A stretch of 64,000 nt of DNA from Pseudoprimorskyibacter insulae (GTDB lineage: Bacteria > Pseudomonadota > Alphaproteobacteria > Rhodobacterales > Rhodobacteraceae). Shown here piece by piece: positions 40,994-50,816 of this stretch. Under the pieces are notes generated by a model, which worked only from the letters and a program-made list of their open reading frames with translations, was not told where the DNA came from and did not search any database. Within the stretch, counting starts at the first letter, position 1. Every line of letters begins with the position of its first letter. The stretch lies in the NCBI RefSeq assembly GCF_900302505.1, contig NZ_OMOJ01000003.1, positions 186,001 to 250,000 on the forward strand, read 5' to 3'. The position numbers were made by a program, and so were the translations under genes.

Positions 40994-42622
40994 TCAGATG
41001 CGCATGCGCGGCACATCGTCGGGGTCCAGATGCAGTTCCAGCAGCTTGGTGCCCTTGGTTTGCGCGGCCTCGGCCAGCGCCGTCTCCAGCGCTTCAAGAC
41101 TGCGCACTTCAAACCCGGTGCCACCAAGCGCGGTCGCGACCTTGGCAAAGGACGGCCAGTCGAATTCCGACAGGCTGGGATCCATGCGGCGATCCAGGAA
41201 TTGGATATGTTCCGCGCCATAGGCCGCGTCGTTGCACATGATGATCGTCAGGTTCAGCCCCAGCCGAACGGCGGTGTTAAACTCGTTGATCCCGCCCATC
41301 ATGAAGCCGCCATCGCCGGTGAACAAAACCACCTCGCGGTCGGGCGCAGCCAAGGCCGCCCCGATGGCCGATTGCAGCCCCAACCCGATCGAGCCGAAAT
41401 TGGCGGTGACAACAAAGCTTTGCGGATCGGTCACGGACACGCGGCACCAGACCTCGGTCATAAAGCGCCCGCCGTCAGTGACCAACACACGGTCCTGCGG
41501 CAGCACCTGCTCCATCCGTTCGAGCGCCGCGACGTAGGGCACGCAGCCCTCTTTCACCTCGCCCGGTGCGCGACTGGGATGGAAGCGCAGGGTTTCGGGA
41601 TCAAGGTCGCGGGTAAAGCCGCTGGCAGGGATTTCCGCCTCATTCAGCCACCAGACAAAGTTATCCGCCGTCAGCGCCGCATCGGCCACCAAAGCCGCGT
41701 CTGGATGCACGCTGCGCCCGATCACACGCGGGTCGTTGTCGATGTGAATGACCCGTTTCTTGGCCATCAGCTTGCCGCGGTCGGTGGTGAATTCGTGCAG
41801 GCCCGCGCCGAAACAGATCAGGCAGTCGGACTGGGCAATCAGATCATAGGCGGCAGGCGTCGAGAGCGTGCCGAAAATATCCATATCATAGGGATGGCCG
41901 CGGAACAGGCCTTTCGCCTTGAGCGTCGTGGCCAAGGGGGCCTCTAGCCGGTCGGCCAGTTTGATGATCGCATCGCGCGCATGAACCGCGCCGCCGCCTG
42001 CCAAAATCAAAGGCCGACGGGCCGAAGCGATCATGCCAATCGCCTCGTCCACGGCGGGGCCTTCGGGCACATAGGCCGGACCTTCGAGCAACCCAAGAAT
42101 GACGGGCGTATGGGGCGTTTCCACCCACATGTAATCGGCGGGCATGTTCAGGACGATGGGCCGCCGCTCAGACTGTGCCCGGTACATCGCCCGCGCCAGA
42201 TCTTTGGTGGCGGTTTCCGGCAGGCGGACTTGTTCAAACCCCGCGCCGGTGGTTTTGACCACCTCGCGCTGGTCAATGCTTTGCAAATGCAAGGGGTTGG
42301 ACGCAGGCGTATCCCCCGCCATCAGCACCATCGGAATGCGGCCCCGCACGCCTTCGGTCAGCGCGGTGACGCAGTTGGTCAGGGCCGGGCCATGGGTGAC
42401 GGTGGCCACGGCCACATTGCCCGATAGCTGCGCATAGGCCAGCGCCATCAGAACCGAGCTGCCCTCATAGGCCGCCGGAACAAACCGCCCGCCGCAGCCG
42501 CGCACGTAATGATCGACGAAGAACAGGTTGGCATCCCCCATCAGACCGAACAGCACGCCAACCCCATGATCTTGCAGCCCTTGGGCCAAGGATTGGTGAA
42601 CAAATGTCTTCTGGTCGGTCAT
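40994..42622 (-). CDS. Thiamine-diphosphate-dependent enzyme of the acetolactate synthase/benzoylformate decarboxylase superfamily
   Basis: A 542-residue three-domain ThDP enzyme: the activating glutamate is E53 (PAAYEGSSVLMALAY), the middle domain shows LILAGGGAVHARDAI, and the cofactor motif begins GDGGFMMGGINEF and closes on MCNDAAYG. The absence of transmembrane or FAD signatures and the lack of a small subunit gene argue against a normal acetolactate synthase. Such proteins include decarboxylases or carboligases of 2-oxo acids and phosphonopyruvate/sulfopyruvate decarboxylases. It is a single gene with AGGAG before its ATG. I cannot name its substrate. Confidence 0.7.
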   Translation of the reverse strand: MTDQKTFVHQSLAQGLQDHGVGVLFGLMGDANLFFVDHYVRGCGGRFVPAAYEGSSVLMALAYAQLSGNVAVATVTHGPALTNCVTALTEGVRGRIPMVLMAGDTPASNPLHLQSIDQREVVKTTGAGFEQVRLPETATKDLARAMYRAQSERRPIVLNMPADYMWVETPHTPVILGLLEGPAYVPEGPAVDEAIGMIASARRPLILAGGGAVHARDAIIKLADRLEAPLATTLKAKGLFRGHPYDMDIFGTLSTPAAYDLIAQSDCLICFGAGLHEFTTDRGKLMAKKRVIHIDNDPRVIGRSVHPDAALVADAALTADNFVWWLNEAEIPASGFTRDLDPETLRFHPSRAPGEVKEGCVPYVAALERMEQVLPQDRVLVTDGGRFMTEVWCRVSVTDPQSFVVTANFGSIGLGLQSAIGAALAAPDREVVLFTGDGGFMMGGINEFNTAVRLGLNLTIIMCNDAAYGAEHIQFLDRRMDPSLSEFDWPSFAKVATALGGTGFEVRSLEALETALAEAAQTKGTKLLELHLDPDDVPRMRI

Positions 42623-42925
42623 GGCACGCTCCTGTTCTTGGGTGGGCGCAGTTTAGGGCCCAAACGATGCAGGAAGTGTGCGTTACGCTGGTTTGACGCA
42701 GCAATAACGCATGAATAACGCGCCCCATCGTTTGTTGATGCAAACATCGCGCATCGGCCAAGGCGTCTCATCCAGAAAGGTCCAAGACGTCCAGAGCTTT
42801 GCTGGGCAATCCCAGTTTGAGACGCATCGCCCATCGACTTTATGAAACTCTAAGGATTGAGACCGAAACAATGCCTGTTTAGGCTAACCCCAATTTTAAA
42901 AATACCGTTCAAGGAGGGACTTTTC
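42623..42925. other. Divergent intergenic region between the ThDP enzyme and RTX1
   Basis: This 303-base gap contains the promoters of both genes and no coding sequence I can support. GCGTTA at 42680-42685 is the inverted mate of TAACGC at 42705-42710, which recurs at 42716-42721, eleven bases on. These may be operators of the ThDP gene. AAGGAGGGA (42911-42919) is the RTX1 ribosome binding site. Confidence 0.55.
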
Positions 42926-45900
42926 ATGCAAATTGCCATTCGGGGTAGCTCTGCAACCTTTTTCGACGACGCTTTTTTCACCAACAACGGTGATGTGGAC
43001 GTTCAAGTCGTTGGCACGCCAACCTCCACTCAGATCACGCTGAAAAGCAATTTCAACGGTCATGAAACCACGCTTTTCGGAACCGGGCTAAGCCTTTCGC
43101 AGTCCATGTCGCCAACCGGCGGCACCGTGACGGGCATTCAGTACAACGACGCAAACGGGTCTCGTCTGGCGGATGTGACGGGCATTTCCTGGTCGCTGGT
43201 GGCGTTTGACTCGGCGCTGGCGGCTTCGGCAGTCGGCAACCTTGCACCCATGGCCGCGCTGATCGACGGCTCTGGCCCGCTGAGCGTGGACGGCAGCAAC
43301 ATGACCGGCCCGCTGAACTTGGTCGATGACTGGAACGATCTGTTGCCGCTGGTGACCACGCCAATCACCGTGGCCGGATCAAGCTTTGGCGACCGTTTGG
43401 AAGGCGGCGCAGGCAATGACAGCATTTCGCTTGGGCCGGTCAGCAGCGACAACAACCTATTTGAACAAGTGCGTGCCAGCGCGGGGAATGATACCGTCGA
43501 TCTTTCTGGCCTGACCGGACGACAAGGCGCAGGAATTAGCTACGAAGACATTGCCGAGGCGGTAACGCTCACAGTGAATGGCGCATCCAATACCGGATCC
43601 GCCAGCAGCGCGAATAAATCCGACACCTTGCTTGGCCTTAAAGACGCGATGGAGGCCGATGGGCTGGACCTTTCTGGCACTGAGTTTGGCGACACATTCA
43701 ATGTCACCGGCACTGATGACAGCTGGATCGGGCTAAGCGGTCTGGAAGGGAACGATACGTTCAACGTTACTGTGAACGACACCGTTCGCGTTTCATTCCG
43801 CTACGGTGCCGACACGGCGGCGACGCAAGGAGTGGTTGCAGATTTGCGGACCGGCGTTGTGTCGAATGACGGGCTGGGGTTCTCCGATCAAATCAATGTC
43901 TTGGGCGGCAGCGGCCGGCTAGAGCTTGAGGGCACGGACAATTTTGCCGACCATTTCATCGGCTCGGACCGGGACGAACGGTTCCGCCTGCTGGGCGGGG
44001 ATGACACGGTGGATGCAGGCGGCGGCGATCGTGATGTGCTGCGGCTGGACCGCAGTAACTTTGGCACGGTCGATATTGATCTGGCGGCAGGCACCGCAAC
44101 CGGCACCTATAACGGGCTGGCCTTTACCAAGACCGTGCAGAACTTCGAAGAGGTTCGCGCCTCAGACAACAACGACACAGTGCGCGGCAATGATGCGGAC
44201 AACTGGATCGAAGGGCGCGACGGCGACGATAGCCTGATGGGCGGCGCGGGTGATGACGATCTGCGCGGCGATGCTGGCAATGACACCATGGACGGCGGCA
44301 CCGGCTTTGACACCGCCCGGATGGAAATGAACCGCGCGGATGCCACCATCACCTTTGGCGGTGCGGGCGAGGCAACGATTGTGTCGGCTGACGGCACCGA
44401 TGTTCTACGCAGCATGGAGCGTATTCGCTTCTGGGATGAGGACGTGTCGCTGGGCAATGGCGTCTCCCCCACCGAAGGCGACGATTTAATTGTTGGCGGC
44501 GCGCAGGGCGACACGATTGATGGGCTTGGCGGAAACGACACCATCGAAGGCGGCGGCGGCAATGACAGCCTGCTGGGCAGCACGGGCGATGATCGGCTTG
44601 AGGGCGACGCGGGCAATGACACGCTGCGGGGCGGCGCGGGCCGCGACCGTCTGCAAGGCGGGGATGGCAACGATCTGCTGGACGCCTCGGGCGGGGATGT
44701 GGCCTCAAACGGTTGGGGTGACTACATCCGCCCCGGTCTGGGGCAAGACACCATCGTCGGGCATGAGGGCCTCTATAATTCGGATGGAGAAGGCGCTGAC
44801 ATTTCCTATGGCGATCTGCGCAACGTGGGCGGGCTGACAATCAACGTCGGCGTGAATGGCACAGGCACCGCTGTCAGCGGGACGCCGGGTCAGGTCAATG
44901 ACACCTTCACCTTCATCCACTACTTTGAAGGCTCGCAAGACGCCGATAGCATCACCGGGTCGGATACCGACCACTGGGAAGGCTTCGTTGGCCATGACGG
45001 CAACGATACAATTGATGGCCGCGGCGGCTTTGACCGTGTCAGCTATCGGTGGGAACCGGGCTGGGACAACCATCCGGGCGCGGCGGTCACTGTCAATCTG
45101 GCGACAGGCGTGGCAACTGACACCTATGGCAACACCGATACGCTGCGGAACATCGAAGGCGTGGAAGGCACCGTGTTCAACGATGTCATCACCGCCGCCG
45201 GGGCCAGCTTTGACACCCGGCTAGAGGGCGATGACGGCAACGACACGCTGACCGGCGGCAATGGCGATGACACGCTGGAAGGCGAGGCAGGCGATGACGT
45301 TATGGTCGGCGGCGACGGCGAAGACGAGGCGCGCTTTGCCCTGAACCTTGCGGATGCGACCGTCACCAAAGGCGCGGCGGGCGAGGCGACGATCACCTCG
45401 TCCCTCGGTACGGATGTGGTCTCGGGGGTTGAACGTTTGCGCTTTAACGACCAGACGGTGCAACTGAATGCCAGCAGCGGCCCCAGCCCGAACGATGACA
45501 CTCTGATCGGCGGCGGAGGCGACGATCTGATTGACGGTCTGGCCGGGAATGACAGCATTCTGGGCCTAGGCGGCAATGATACGCTGATCGGGGGCGCGGG
45601 CGATGACACGCTGGAAGGCGGCGCGGGCAACGACCTGCTGAAGCCTGGCACCAGCACCTTTACGAACACGCTGCACACCGGCACGGGCAATGACACCATC
45701 GACTTTGATGGCGCCGATAGCGCAACGTTCAACTATATCGGCCACTGGGACAGCACAGGCGGCGTTGTCGTCACGCTGGATGGCATCGCCGGGACCGGAA
45801 GCATCAACAAGGGCGCGGATGGCACAACCACGCTGGTGAACGTGCTGCAAACCTTGCAACCGCAATCGGGCCAATGGGTGAACGGACTGGGCATTGCGAC

Positions 45901-47422
45901 AGACCAGTTTAACGACACGTTCAACATCACCGCAGCCCCCGGAAGCGGCATGTTTGTCGAAGGGCGCGGCGGCAACAACACCTACAATCTGGCCTCGGCC
46001 AATCCATTCGTGCTGCGGCTGAACATGGGCAACGGCGATCAAGGGGCGAATGTGAACCTTGCCACCAAAACCGTGTCCAACAACGGCTATGGTGGCACGG
46101 ACACCATCACCGGAAACGGCCATTTCACCGAATTGCGAACGACCCATTTCAACGACACGGTCGTCGGGTCCGGTTTTGACGAAAGCTTTGTCCTGCGCGG
46201 CGGCAATGACACGCTGGATGCAGGCGGCGGCCATGACGTTTTGCGTTATGACCGGGGCGGCGTGTCGGACGTGGTCGTTGATATGACCAACGGCACGGCA
46301 ACGGGGTCGTGGAATGGCACCTTCCACCACAGCTTCAGCAATGTCGAAGAGATCCACGGATCGAACAGCGGCGTCGATAGCATCACCGGCAGCGCCAATG
46401 CAGACCGGATTGACGGGCGTGACGGTGATGACGTGATCCTTGGCATGGGCGGCAATGACACCCTGCGGGATGGCGCGGGCGACGATAGCGTGAACGGCGG
46501 CGACGGCGATGACACTTGGTTCATGGGAACCGGCAATGACACGTTCAACGGCGGAACCGGGTCCGACACAGTCTATGTGGACGCCTCGACCTTCAGCATC
46601 ACCGCAGGCAGCATTATCGAAGGCAATCTGACCACCGGTGATGGCGGCGTTCAGGGGCTGAATCTGCTGCGCGATACCTTCATCGACGTCGAAAACTACA
46701 CCTTCGCCAATAGCCAGTTGGCGACACGCCTGACCGGCAATGCCTCGGCCAACACGCTGCGGTCGGATGCGGGCAATGACCGGCTGGAAGGTCTGGACGG
46801 CGATGACCACCTCTATGCGGGCGACGGGGCCGATACGATCATTGGCGGCGACGGCGATGATTTCATCTATGGCGGCACCACCGAAAGCGACCTGCGGGAC
46901 GTGGTCTATGGCGGCAATGGCAATGACAGCGTTCAGGGCGGTTACGGCAATGACGAGCTGCGCGGCGACGCGGGCAATGACACGCTGGAAGGCGGGTTTG
47001 GCGCTGACACGATGATCGGCGGCGCGGGCAACGATGTTGTGACTGGCGGCGCTTGGGGCGATGTCCTGTTCGGCGGCGACGGCAACGACTTCGTCAATGG
47101 CGGCTTTGGCTTTGACCGGGTCAACGGCGGCGGCGGCGCAGACCGCTTCTTCCACCAGGGCGTGCTCGGCCATGGCGACGACTGGATCCAGGATTACAGC
47201 GCCTCGGAGGGCGATGTGCTGGTCTTTGGTGGCGGCGCGGCCTCCAAGTCCGATTTCCTTGTCCAGCGCGGCTCGACCGCCGGTGCGGGGGATGCTGCGG
47301 TACAAGAGGTGTTCATCACCTACAAGCCGACCAACGATATCCTCTGGGCGCTGATCGATGGTGATGCACAGACCCAGCTGAACGTGACCGCCGCTGGCGT
47401 GACCTTCGATCTGCTGGCCTGA
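42926..47422 (+). CDS. RTX1: large secreted RTX calcium-binding repeat protein
   Basis: A 1498-residue acidic protein with no Sec signal, dominated by blocks of GGxGxDxLxG nonapeptides that fold into calcium beta-rolls outside the cell. Two sets of internal units repeat: AGEATI-type blocks (near residues 485 and 815) and DVLRxDR blocks (near 370 and 1110), each followed by RTX arrays. The last about 175 residues, from DLRDVVYGG to FDLLA, match the ends of the other two RTX proteins here and are probably the type I secretion and folding module. A role in adhesion, biofilm or a surface layer is likely; no enzyme domain is visible. No type I exporter is encoded in the window. Confidence 0.85.
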   Translation: MQIAIRGSSATFFDDAFFTNNGDVDVQVVGTPTSTQITLKSNFNGHETTLFGTGLSLSQSMSPTGGTVTGIQYNDANGSRLADVTGISWSLVAFDSALAASAVGNLAPMAALIDGSGPLSVDGSNMTGPLNLVDDWNDLLPLVTTPITVAGSSFGDRLEGGAGNDSISLGPVSSDNNLFEQVRASAGNDTVDLSGLTGRQGAGISYEDIAEAVTLTVNGASNTGSASSANKSDTLLGLKDAMEADGLDLSGTEFGDTFNVTGTDDSWIGLSGLEGNDTFNVTVNDTVRVSFRYGADTAATQGVVADLRTGVVSNDGLGFSDQINVLGGSGRLELEGTDNFADHFIGSDRDERFRLLGGDDTVDAGGGDRDVLRLDRSNFGTVDIDLAAGTATGTYNGLAFTKTVQNFEEVRASDNNDTVRGNDADNWIEGRDGDDSLMGGAGDDDLRGDAGNDTMDGGTGFDTARMEMNRADATITFGGAGEATIVSADGTDVLRSMERIRFWDEDVSLGNGVSPTEGDDLIVGGAQGDTIDGLGGNDTIEGGGGNDSLLGSTGDDRLEGDAGNDTLRGGAGRDRLQGGDGNDLLDASGGDVASNGWGDYIRPGLGQDTIVGHEGLYNSDGEGADISYGDLRNVGGLTINVGVNGTGTAVSGTPGQVNDTFTFIHYFEGSQDADSITGSDTDHWEGFVGHDGNDTIDGRGGFDRVSYRWEPGWDNHPGAAVTVNLATGVATDTYGNTDTLRNIEGVEGTVFNDVITAAGASFDTRLEGDDGNDTLTGGNGDDTLEGEAGDDVMVGGDGEDEARFALNLADATVTKGAAGEATITSSLGTDVVSGVERLRFNDQTVQLNASSGPSPNDDTLIGGGGDDLIDGLAGNDSILGLGGNDTLIGGAGDDTLEGGAGNDLLKPGTSTFTNTLHTGTGNDTIDFDGADSATFNYIGHWDSTGGVVVTLDGIAGTGSINKGADGTTTLVNVLQTLQPQSGQWVNGLGIATDQFNDTFNITAAPGSGMFVEGRGGNNTYNLASANPFVLRLNMGNGDQGANVNLATKTVSNNGYGGTDTITGNGHFTELRTTHFNDTVVGSGFDESFVLRGGNDTLDAGGGHDVLRYDRGGVSDVVVDMTNGTATGSWNGTFHHSFSNVEEIHGSNSGVDSITGSANADRIDGRDGDDVILGMGGNDTLRDGAGDDSVNGGDGDDTWFMGTGNDTFNGGTGSDTVYVDASTFSITAGSIIEGNLTTGDGGVQGLNLLRDTFIDVENYTFANSQLATRLTGNASANTLRSDAGNDRLEGLDGDDHLYAGDGADTIIGGDGDDFIYGGTTESDLRDVVYGGNGNDSVQGGYGNDELRGDAGNDTLEGGFGADTMIGGAGNDVVTGGAWGDVLFGGDGNDFVNGGFGFDRVNGGGGADRFFHQGVLGHGDDWIQDYSASEGDVLVFGGGAASKSDFLVQRGSTAGAGDAAVQEVFITYKPTNDILWALIDGDAQTQLNVTAAGVTFDLLA

Positions 47423-47433
47423 TATCAAGGCAA

Positions 47434-47451
47434 GGGGGCGGTTCAGCCCCC
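47434..47451 (+). terminator. Hairpin after RTX1
   Basis: GGGGGC (47434-47439) and GCCCCC (47446-47451) form a perfect 6-bp stem with a 6-base loop 12 bases after the stop. No T-run. Confidence 0.5.
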
Positions 47452-47477
47452 TGCCCTAAGCCATTCACAAGAAACAA

Positions 47478-47505
47478 AAAAGGCGACGGAACACCGTCGC
47501 CTTTT
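47478..47505. terminator. Bidirectional terminator between RTX1 and the helicase gene
   Basis: AAAAGGCGACGG (47478-47489) and CCGTCGCCTTTT (47494-47505) are perfectly complementary with a 4-base loop, giving T-runs in both directions. Confidence 0.85.
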
Positions 47506-47514
47506 CGTTTGAGC

Positions 47515-48810
47515 TTAGGCCGCCACTGCGCTTCTGCGACGGGGGCGGCGTTTCTTGTTGGCCGCTGCCGGGGCCGCCTTCGCCTGACCTTGGCCTTGAC
47601 CGCCGGGCTTGCGGCCACCGCCGCCACGGCGCGGGCCACCTTTGCCGCGACCACCGCCATTGCCGCTCGGGGCGGCGGCGGCGGGCATGGTGCCACTGGC
47701 CACCGGAATATCGATCTTCATCAGCTTCTGGATCTGCTTCAGCTGATCCACCTCATCCGCCGAGCAAAACGCAATCGCCTCGCCCTCGCGGCCCGCGCGG
47801 GCGGTCCGGCCAATGCGGTGCACATAGTTGTCGGGCACATCCGGCAAGTCGTAGTTGATTACGTAAGCCACGCCCGGAATATCAATGCCGCGCGCCGCCA
47901 CATCGGTGGCCACAAGCGTGGTGATTTCCCCGTCACGGAAGGCTTTGATTGCGCGATCGCGCTGGCCTTGGCTTTTGTTGCCGTGGATCGAGGCCACGTT
48001 ATACCCGTCCGAGGCAAGCCCCTTCATCAGCCGTTCCGCCCCGTGTTTGGTGCGGGCAAAGACCAGCGTCAGCGCATTCGTGTCCTGCGACAGGATCTCA
48101 CGCAGCTTGGTCGGCTTGTCGCCCTTGGGCAGGAAGTGCACCGATTGGGTGATCTTGTCGGCAGCTTTGCCCGGAGGCGACACTTGCACCTTGCGCGGAT
48201 CGGTTTGGTAATCGCGCGACAGTTCTTCGATCTGTTTTGGCATGGTGGCCGAAAACAGCATGGTCTGGCGCGGCGTGCCCAGTTGCGGGGCGATTTTGCG
48301 CAGCGCGTGCACAAAACCCATGTCCAGCATCTGGTCGGCCTCATCCAGCACCAACTGGCGAACCGAGCGCAGATCCACCGCGCGGCGGTCCATCAGGTCG
48401 ATCAGACGGCCCGGCGTGGCGACCAGAATATCGGTGCCGCGCGACAACATGTTGATCTGGCGGTTGATGGATTGCCCGCCCACCACGGTTGCAATGCGCA
48501 GCTTGGTGCCTTTGGCCAGCGGGCGCAGGCTGTCGGCGATCTGGTTGACCAATTCACGCGTCGGGGCCAGCACCAGCGCCTTGGCGGTTTTGGGCAAAGG
48601 CTTGCCCTGTTGGGCCAGCAGCGCATCGATCAGCGGCAGACCAAAGGCCAGCGTCTTGCCCGTGCCGGTCTGGGCCAGGCCCATGATGTCATGCCCTTCC
48701 AGCGCAAGCGGAATGGCCTTTTCCTGAATCGGGGTCGGTTTGGCAAAGCCTGCTTCTTTCAAGGCGGCCGTCAGTGTCGGCGCGAGGCCGAGTTTTTCAA
48801 AGTCGAACAA
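47515..48810 (-). CDS. rhlE: DEAD-box RNA helicase (RhlE-like)
   Basis: A 431-residue DEAD-box helicase: Q motif (PTPIQEKAI), motif I AQTGTGKT, Ia APTRELVNQ, Ib TPGRLIDL, II VLDEADQML, III FSATMPK, IV LVFARTKHGA, V ATDVAARGIDIP, VI HRIGRTARAG. The C-terminal tail is rich in Gly, Arg and Lys (GGGRGKGGPRRGGGG, KKRRPRRR), typical of RNA-binding tails. It unwinds RNA, for example during ribosome assembly or cold growth. The best start is the TTG at 48810 (LFDFEKLGLAP), with TAGGA eight bases ahead; an ATG at 48867 would add an unlikely N-terminal extension. Confidence 0.9.
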   Translation of the reverse strand: MFDFEKLGLAPTLTAALKEAGFAKPTPIQEKAIPLALEGHDIMGLAQTGTGKTLAFGLPLIDALLAQQGKPLPKTAKALVLAPTRELVNQIADSLRPLAKGTKLRIATVVGGQSINRQINMLSRGTDILVATPGRLIDLMDRRAVDLRSVRQLVLDEADQMLDMGFVHALRKIAPQLGTPRQTMLFSATMPKQIEELSRDYQTDPRKVQVSPPGKAADKITQSVHFLPKGDKPTKLREILSQDTNALTLVFARTKHGAERLMKGLASDGYNVASIHGNKSQGQRDRAIKAFRDGEITTLVATDVAARGIDIPGVAYVINYDLPDVPDNYVHRIGRTARAGREGEAIAFCSADEVDQLKQIQKLMKIDIPVASGTMPAAAAPSGNGGGRGKGGPRRGGGGRKPGGQGQGQAKAAPAAANKKRRPRRRSAVAA

Positions 48811-49163
48811 ATGATATCCTAGCGGCCCGGTTCCGGATCCATCCGATGGGCCAAGTTGTGGCCGCATCCGCGACCGAGAAGGATCCGCGCCAGCCCGCCG
48901 CCGTTTGCGACAAGGCCAATGCGTCAAGAACCCTGCGTGATGGGGATGCTTTATGACGGTCTGCGCTGATGGCCCTGTTCGGGCGCGGCAAGCTCACGCG
49001 GCTGCGCAGCACAGACCTGTCAAATGCGCTGCGCCGCCGCAAAAGTCAAGGGGCTGTGCGTAGGATGAATTTAGGCCTGCCAGAACCTTCCCCCGCCCCT
49101 TGCACAACATTTGCGCATCGCTACAGTTACCGCTAACTGGCCGCAGACTGAGGGGGATTTCGC
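48811..49163. other. Intergenic region between the helicase and the GH3 gene
   Basis: This 353-base divergent gap holds upstream sequence for both genes. I see no gene and no strong palindrome. If the helicase begins at the ATG at 48867 the gap shortens by 57 bases. Long 5' leaders are common for DEAD-box helicase genes, but nothing here proves one. Confidence 0.45.
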
Positions 49164-50813
49164 GTGCAACTGGATCTGTCACATTTGACCCGCCCGCCTT
49201 TTTCGCTGGATGCAGAGGCGCTAAGCTGGGTCGCGCAGACCTTTTCTGAGCTGACGATTGAGGAACGCGTGGGCCAGTTGTTCAACCTGCGCTCAGCCGG
49301 TGAGGCGGCGTTGCCGCGTGATCTGGTCAGCCAGATTGCCCCAGGTGCGATCACGCGCTTCTTCGGCCCTGACGGCGATTATGAACGCGCCCATATCGCG
49401 GATTTGCAGGCGGCCTCGAAGGTGCCGCTGCTGGTCTCGGCCGATCTGGAAGGATCACGGATGAGCCTGCCCTTTGGCACGCAGGTTCCCAACCCGATTG
49501 CCCTTGCTGCGATTGACGACACCGAGGTGACCGCCGAGGTCAGCGCTGTTCTGGCGCAAGAGGCCCGCGCCGTGGGGGTCAACTGGTCGTTCACGCCGGT
49601 TCTGGACATCAACGCCACCCCCCGCAGCGCCATCGTCGCGACTCGTGGCAGCGGATCAGACCCGGACCGGATCGAACGGCACATGCTGACGCAGCTGCGC
49701 AGCTTTCAGGCCAATGGTATCGCCGCCACGGCCAAGCATTGGCCCGGCGAAGGCCACGATGACCGCGATCAGCACTTGGTCACCACGATCAACCCTCTGT
49801 CGCTTGAGGACTGGGAGGCGACCCATGGCCGCCTGTACCGCGCCGCGATTGACGCCGGGGTCATGGCGGTGATGTCGGCCCATATCGCCTTCCCCGCCTG
49901 GACCGAAGCGCAGGGGCTTGAAGGTTTGGACCGGTATTACCCCGCCTCGCTTTGCCGGACTTTGAACATGGACCTGTTGCGCGGGCGGCTTGGCTTTAAC
50001 GGGCTGATCGTGTCGGACGCCAGCGAAATGGCGGGGCTGACCGCCTATATTGAGGCGCAACCGGGCAAGGTGGAACTGATCCGCGCGGGCTGCGATATGA
50101 TCCTGTTCTCGACCGATCCTTTGGGCGACTACAACGCCGTTCTGGCCGCCGTGAACGCGGGCTATATCGACCAAAACCGCCTGACCGATGCGGTGACCCG
50201 CGTTCTGGGCCTAAAGGCCGCGCTTGGCCTGCACAAACGCGCCGCCCTGCCCGAGATGCCCGCGCTGCGCCAAGATGCGATGGCCCCGATCCTGCGCCGT
50301 GCGCCGGTGCTGGAAAAGGACGTGGCCAACCTGCTGCCCATCAGCCCCAAGACCCACAAACGGGTTCTGGTCGTGGCCCCCGGTATCTTTGAGCCGCTCT
50401 GGAACAAGACCCTGCCGGTTGCCTTCCCGGACCTGCTGGCCGCCGAAGGGTTTGACGTGACGCTGCATGAAACAGGCACGCCAGCGGACCCGGCGGGCTT
50501 TGACCTGCTGATCTATGCCTTCACAGAAGAAACCCTGCTGCTGCGCGGGCGGATCTTTCTGGATTGGGGCAAGCTGTTTGGCGGGCTTGCGGGCGCAATG
50601 AAGCGGCCTTGGCACAGCGTGCCGACGGTGATGGTCTCGTTCGGGTATCCCTATTACCTTTACGATGCGCCGCGCGTGCCGACCTATATCAACGCTTGGG
50701 CCACCATGGACGAGATGCAGACGGCAGTGGTTGACCTGCTGCTGGGCCGCGGAAACTGGAACCGAAACAGCCCCGTGGACGCCTTCGCAGGCGCGCCCGA
50801 CGCGCGCTACTAG
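49164..50813 (+). CDS. Glycoside hydrolase family 3 protein (beta-N-acetylhexosaminidase-like)
   Basis: A 549-residue GH3 enzyme. The N-terminal barrel holds VGQLFNL, VSADLEGSRM, SFTPVLDINATPRS, the KHWPGEGHDDRDQH segment equivalent to the KHFPG-H dyad of NagZ, and the nucleophile aspartate in LIVSDASEMAGL. A C-terminal sandwich domain (about residues 390-549) follows, longer than in one-domain NagZ. It likely cleaves N-acetylglucosaminides or a related beta-glycoside. The start is GTG (49164) behind GAGGGGG. No signal peptide is visible, so it is probably cytoplasmic. It converges on RTX2 with only three bases between stops. Confidence 0.82.
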   Translation: MQLDLSHLTRPPFSLDAEALSWVAQTFSELTIEERVGQLFNLRSAGEAALPRDLVSQIAPGAITRFFGPDGDYERAHIADLQAASKVPLLVSADLEGSRMSLPFGTQVPNPIALAAIDDTEVTAEVSAVLAQEARAVGVNWSFTPVLDINATPRSAIVATRGSGSDPDRIERHMLTQLRSFQANGIAATAKHWPGEGHDDRDQHLVTTINPLSLEDWEATHGRLYRAAIDAGVMAVMSAHIAFPAWTEAQGLEGLDRYYPASLCRTLNMDLLRGRLGFNGLIVSDASEMAGLTAYIEAQPGKVELIRAGCDMILFSTDPLGDYNAVLAAVNAGYIDQNRLTDAVTRVLGLKAALGLHKRAALPEMPALRQDAMAPILRRAPVLEKDVANLLPISPKTHKRVLVVAPGIFEPLWNKTLPVAFPDLLAAEGFDVTLHETGTPADPAGFDLLIYAFTEETLLLRGRIFLDWGKLFGGLAGAMKRPWHSVPTVMVSFGYPYYLYDAPRVPTYINAWATMDEMQTAVVDLLLGRGNWNRNSPVDAFAGAPDARY

Positions 50814-50816
50814 GAT

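Noticed and set aside
45566-47428. A 620-codon open frame on the minus strand opposite RTX1
   Set aside because: It is produced by the codon bias of the GGxGxD repeats on the other strand; its Ala/Val/Ile-rich periodic sequence mirrors the RTX period and has no start signal.
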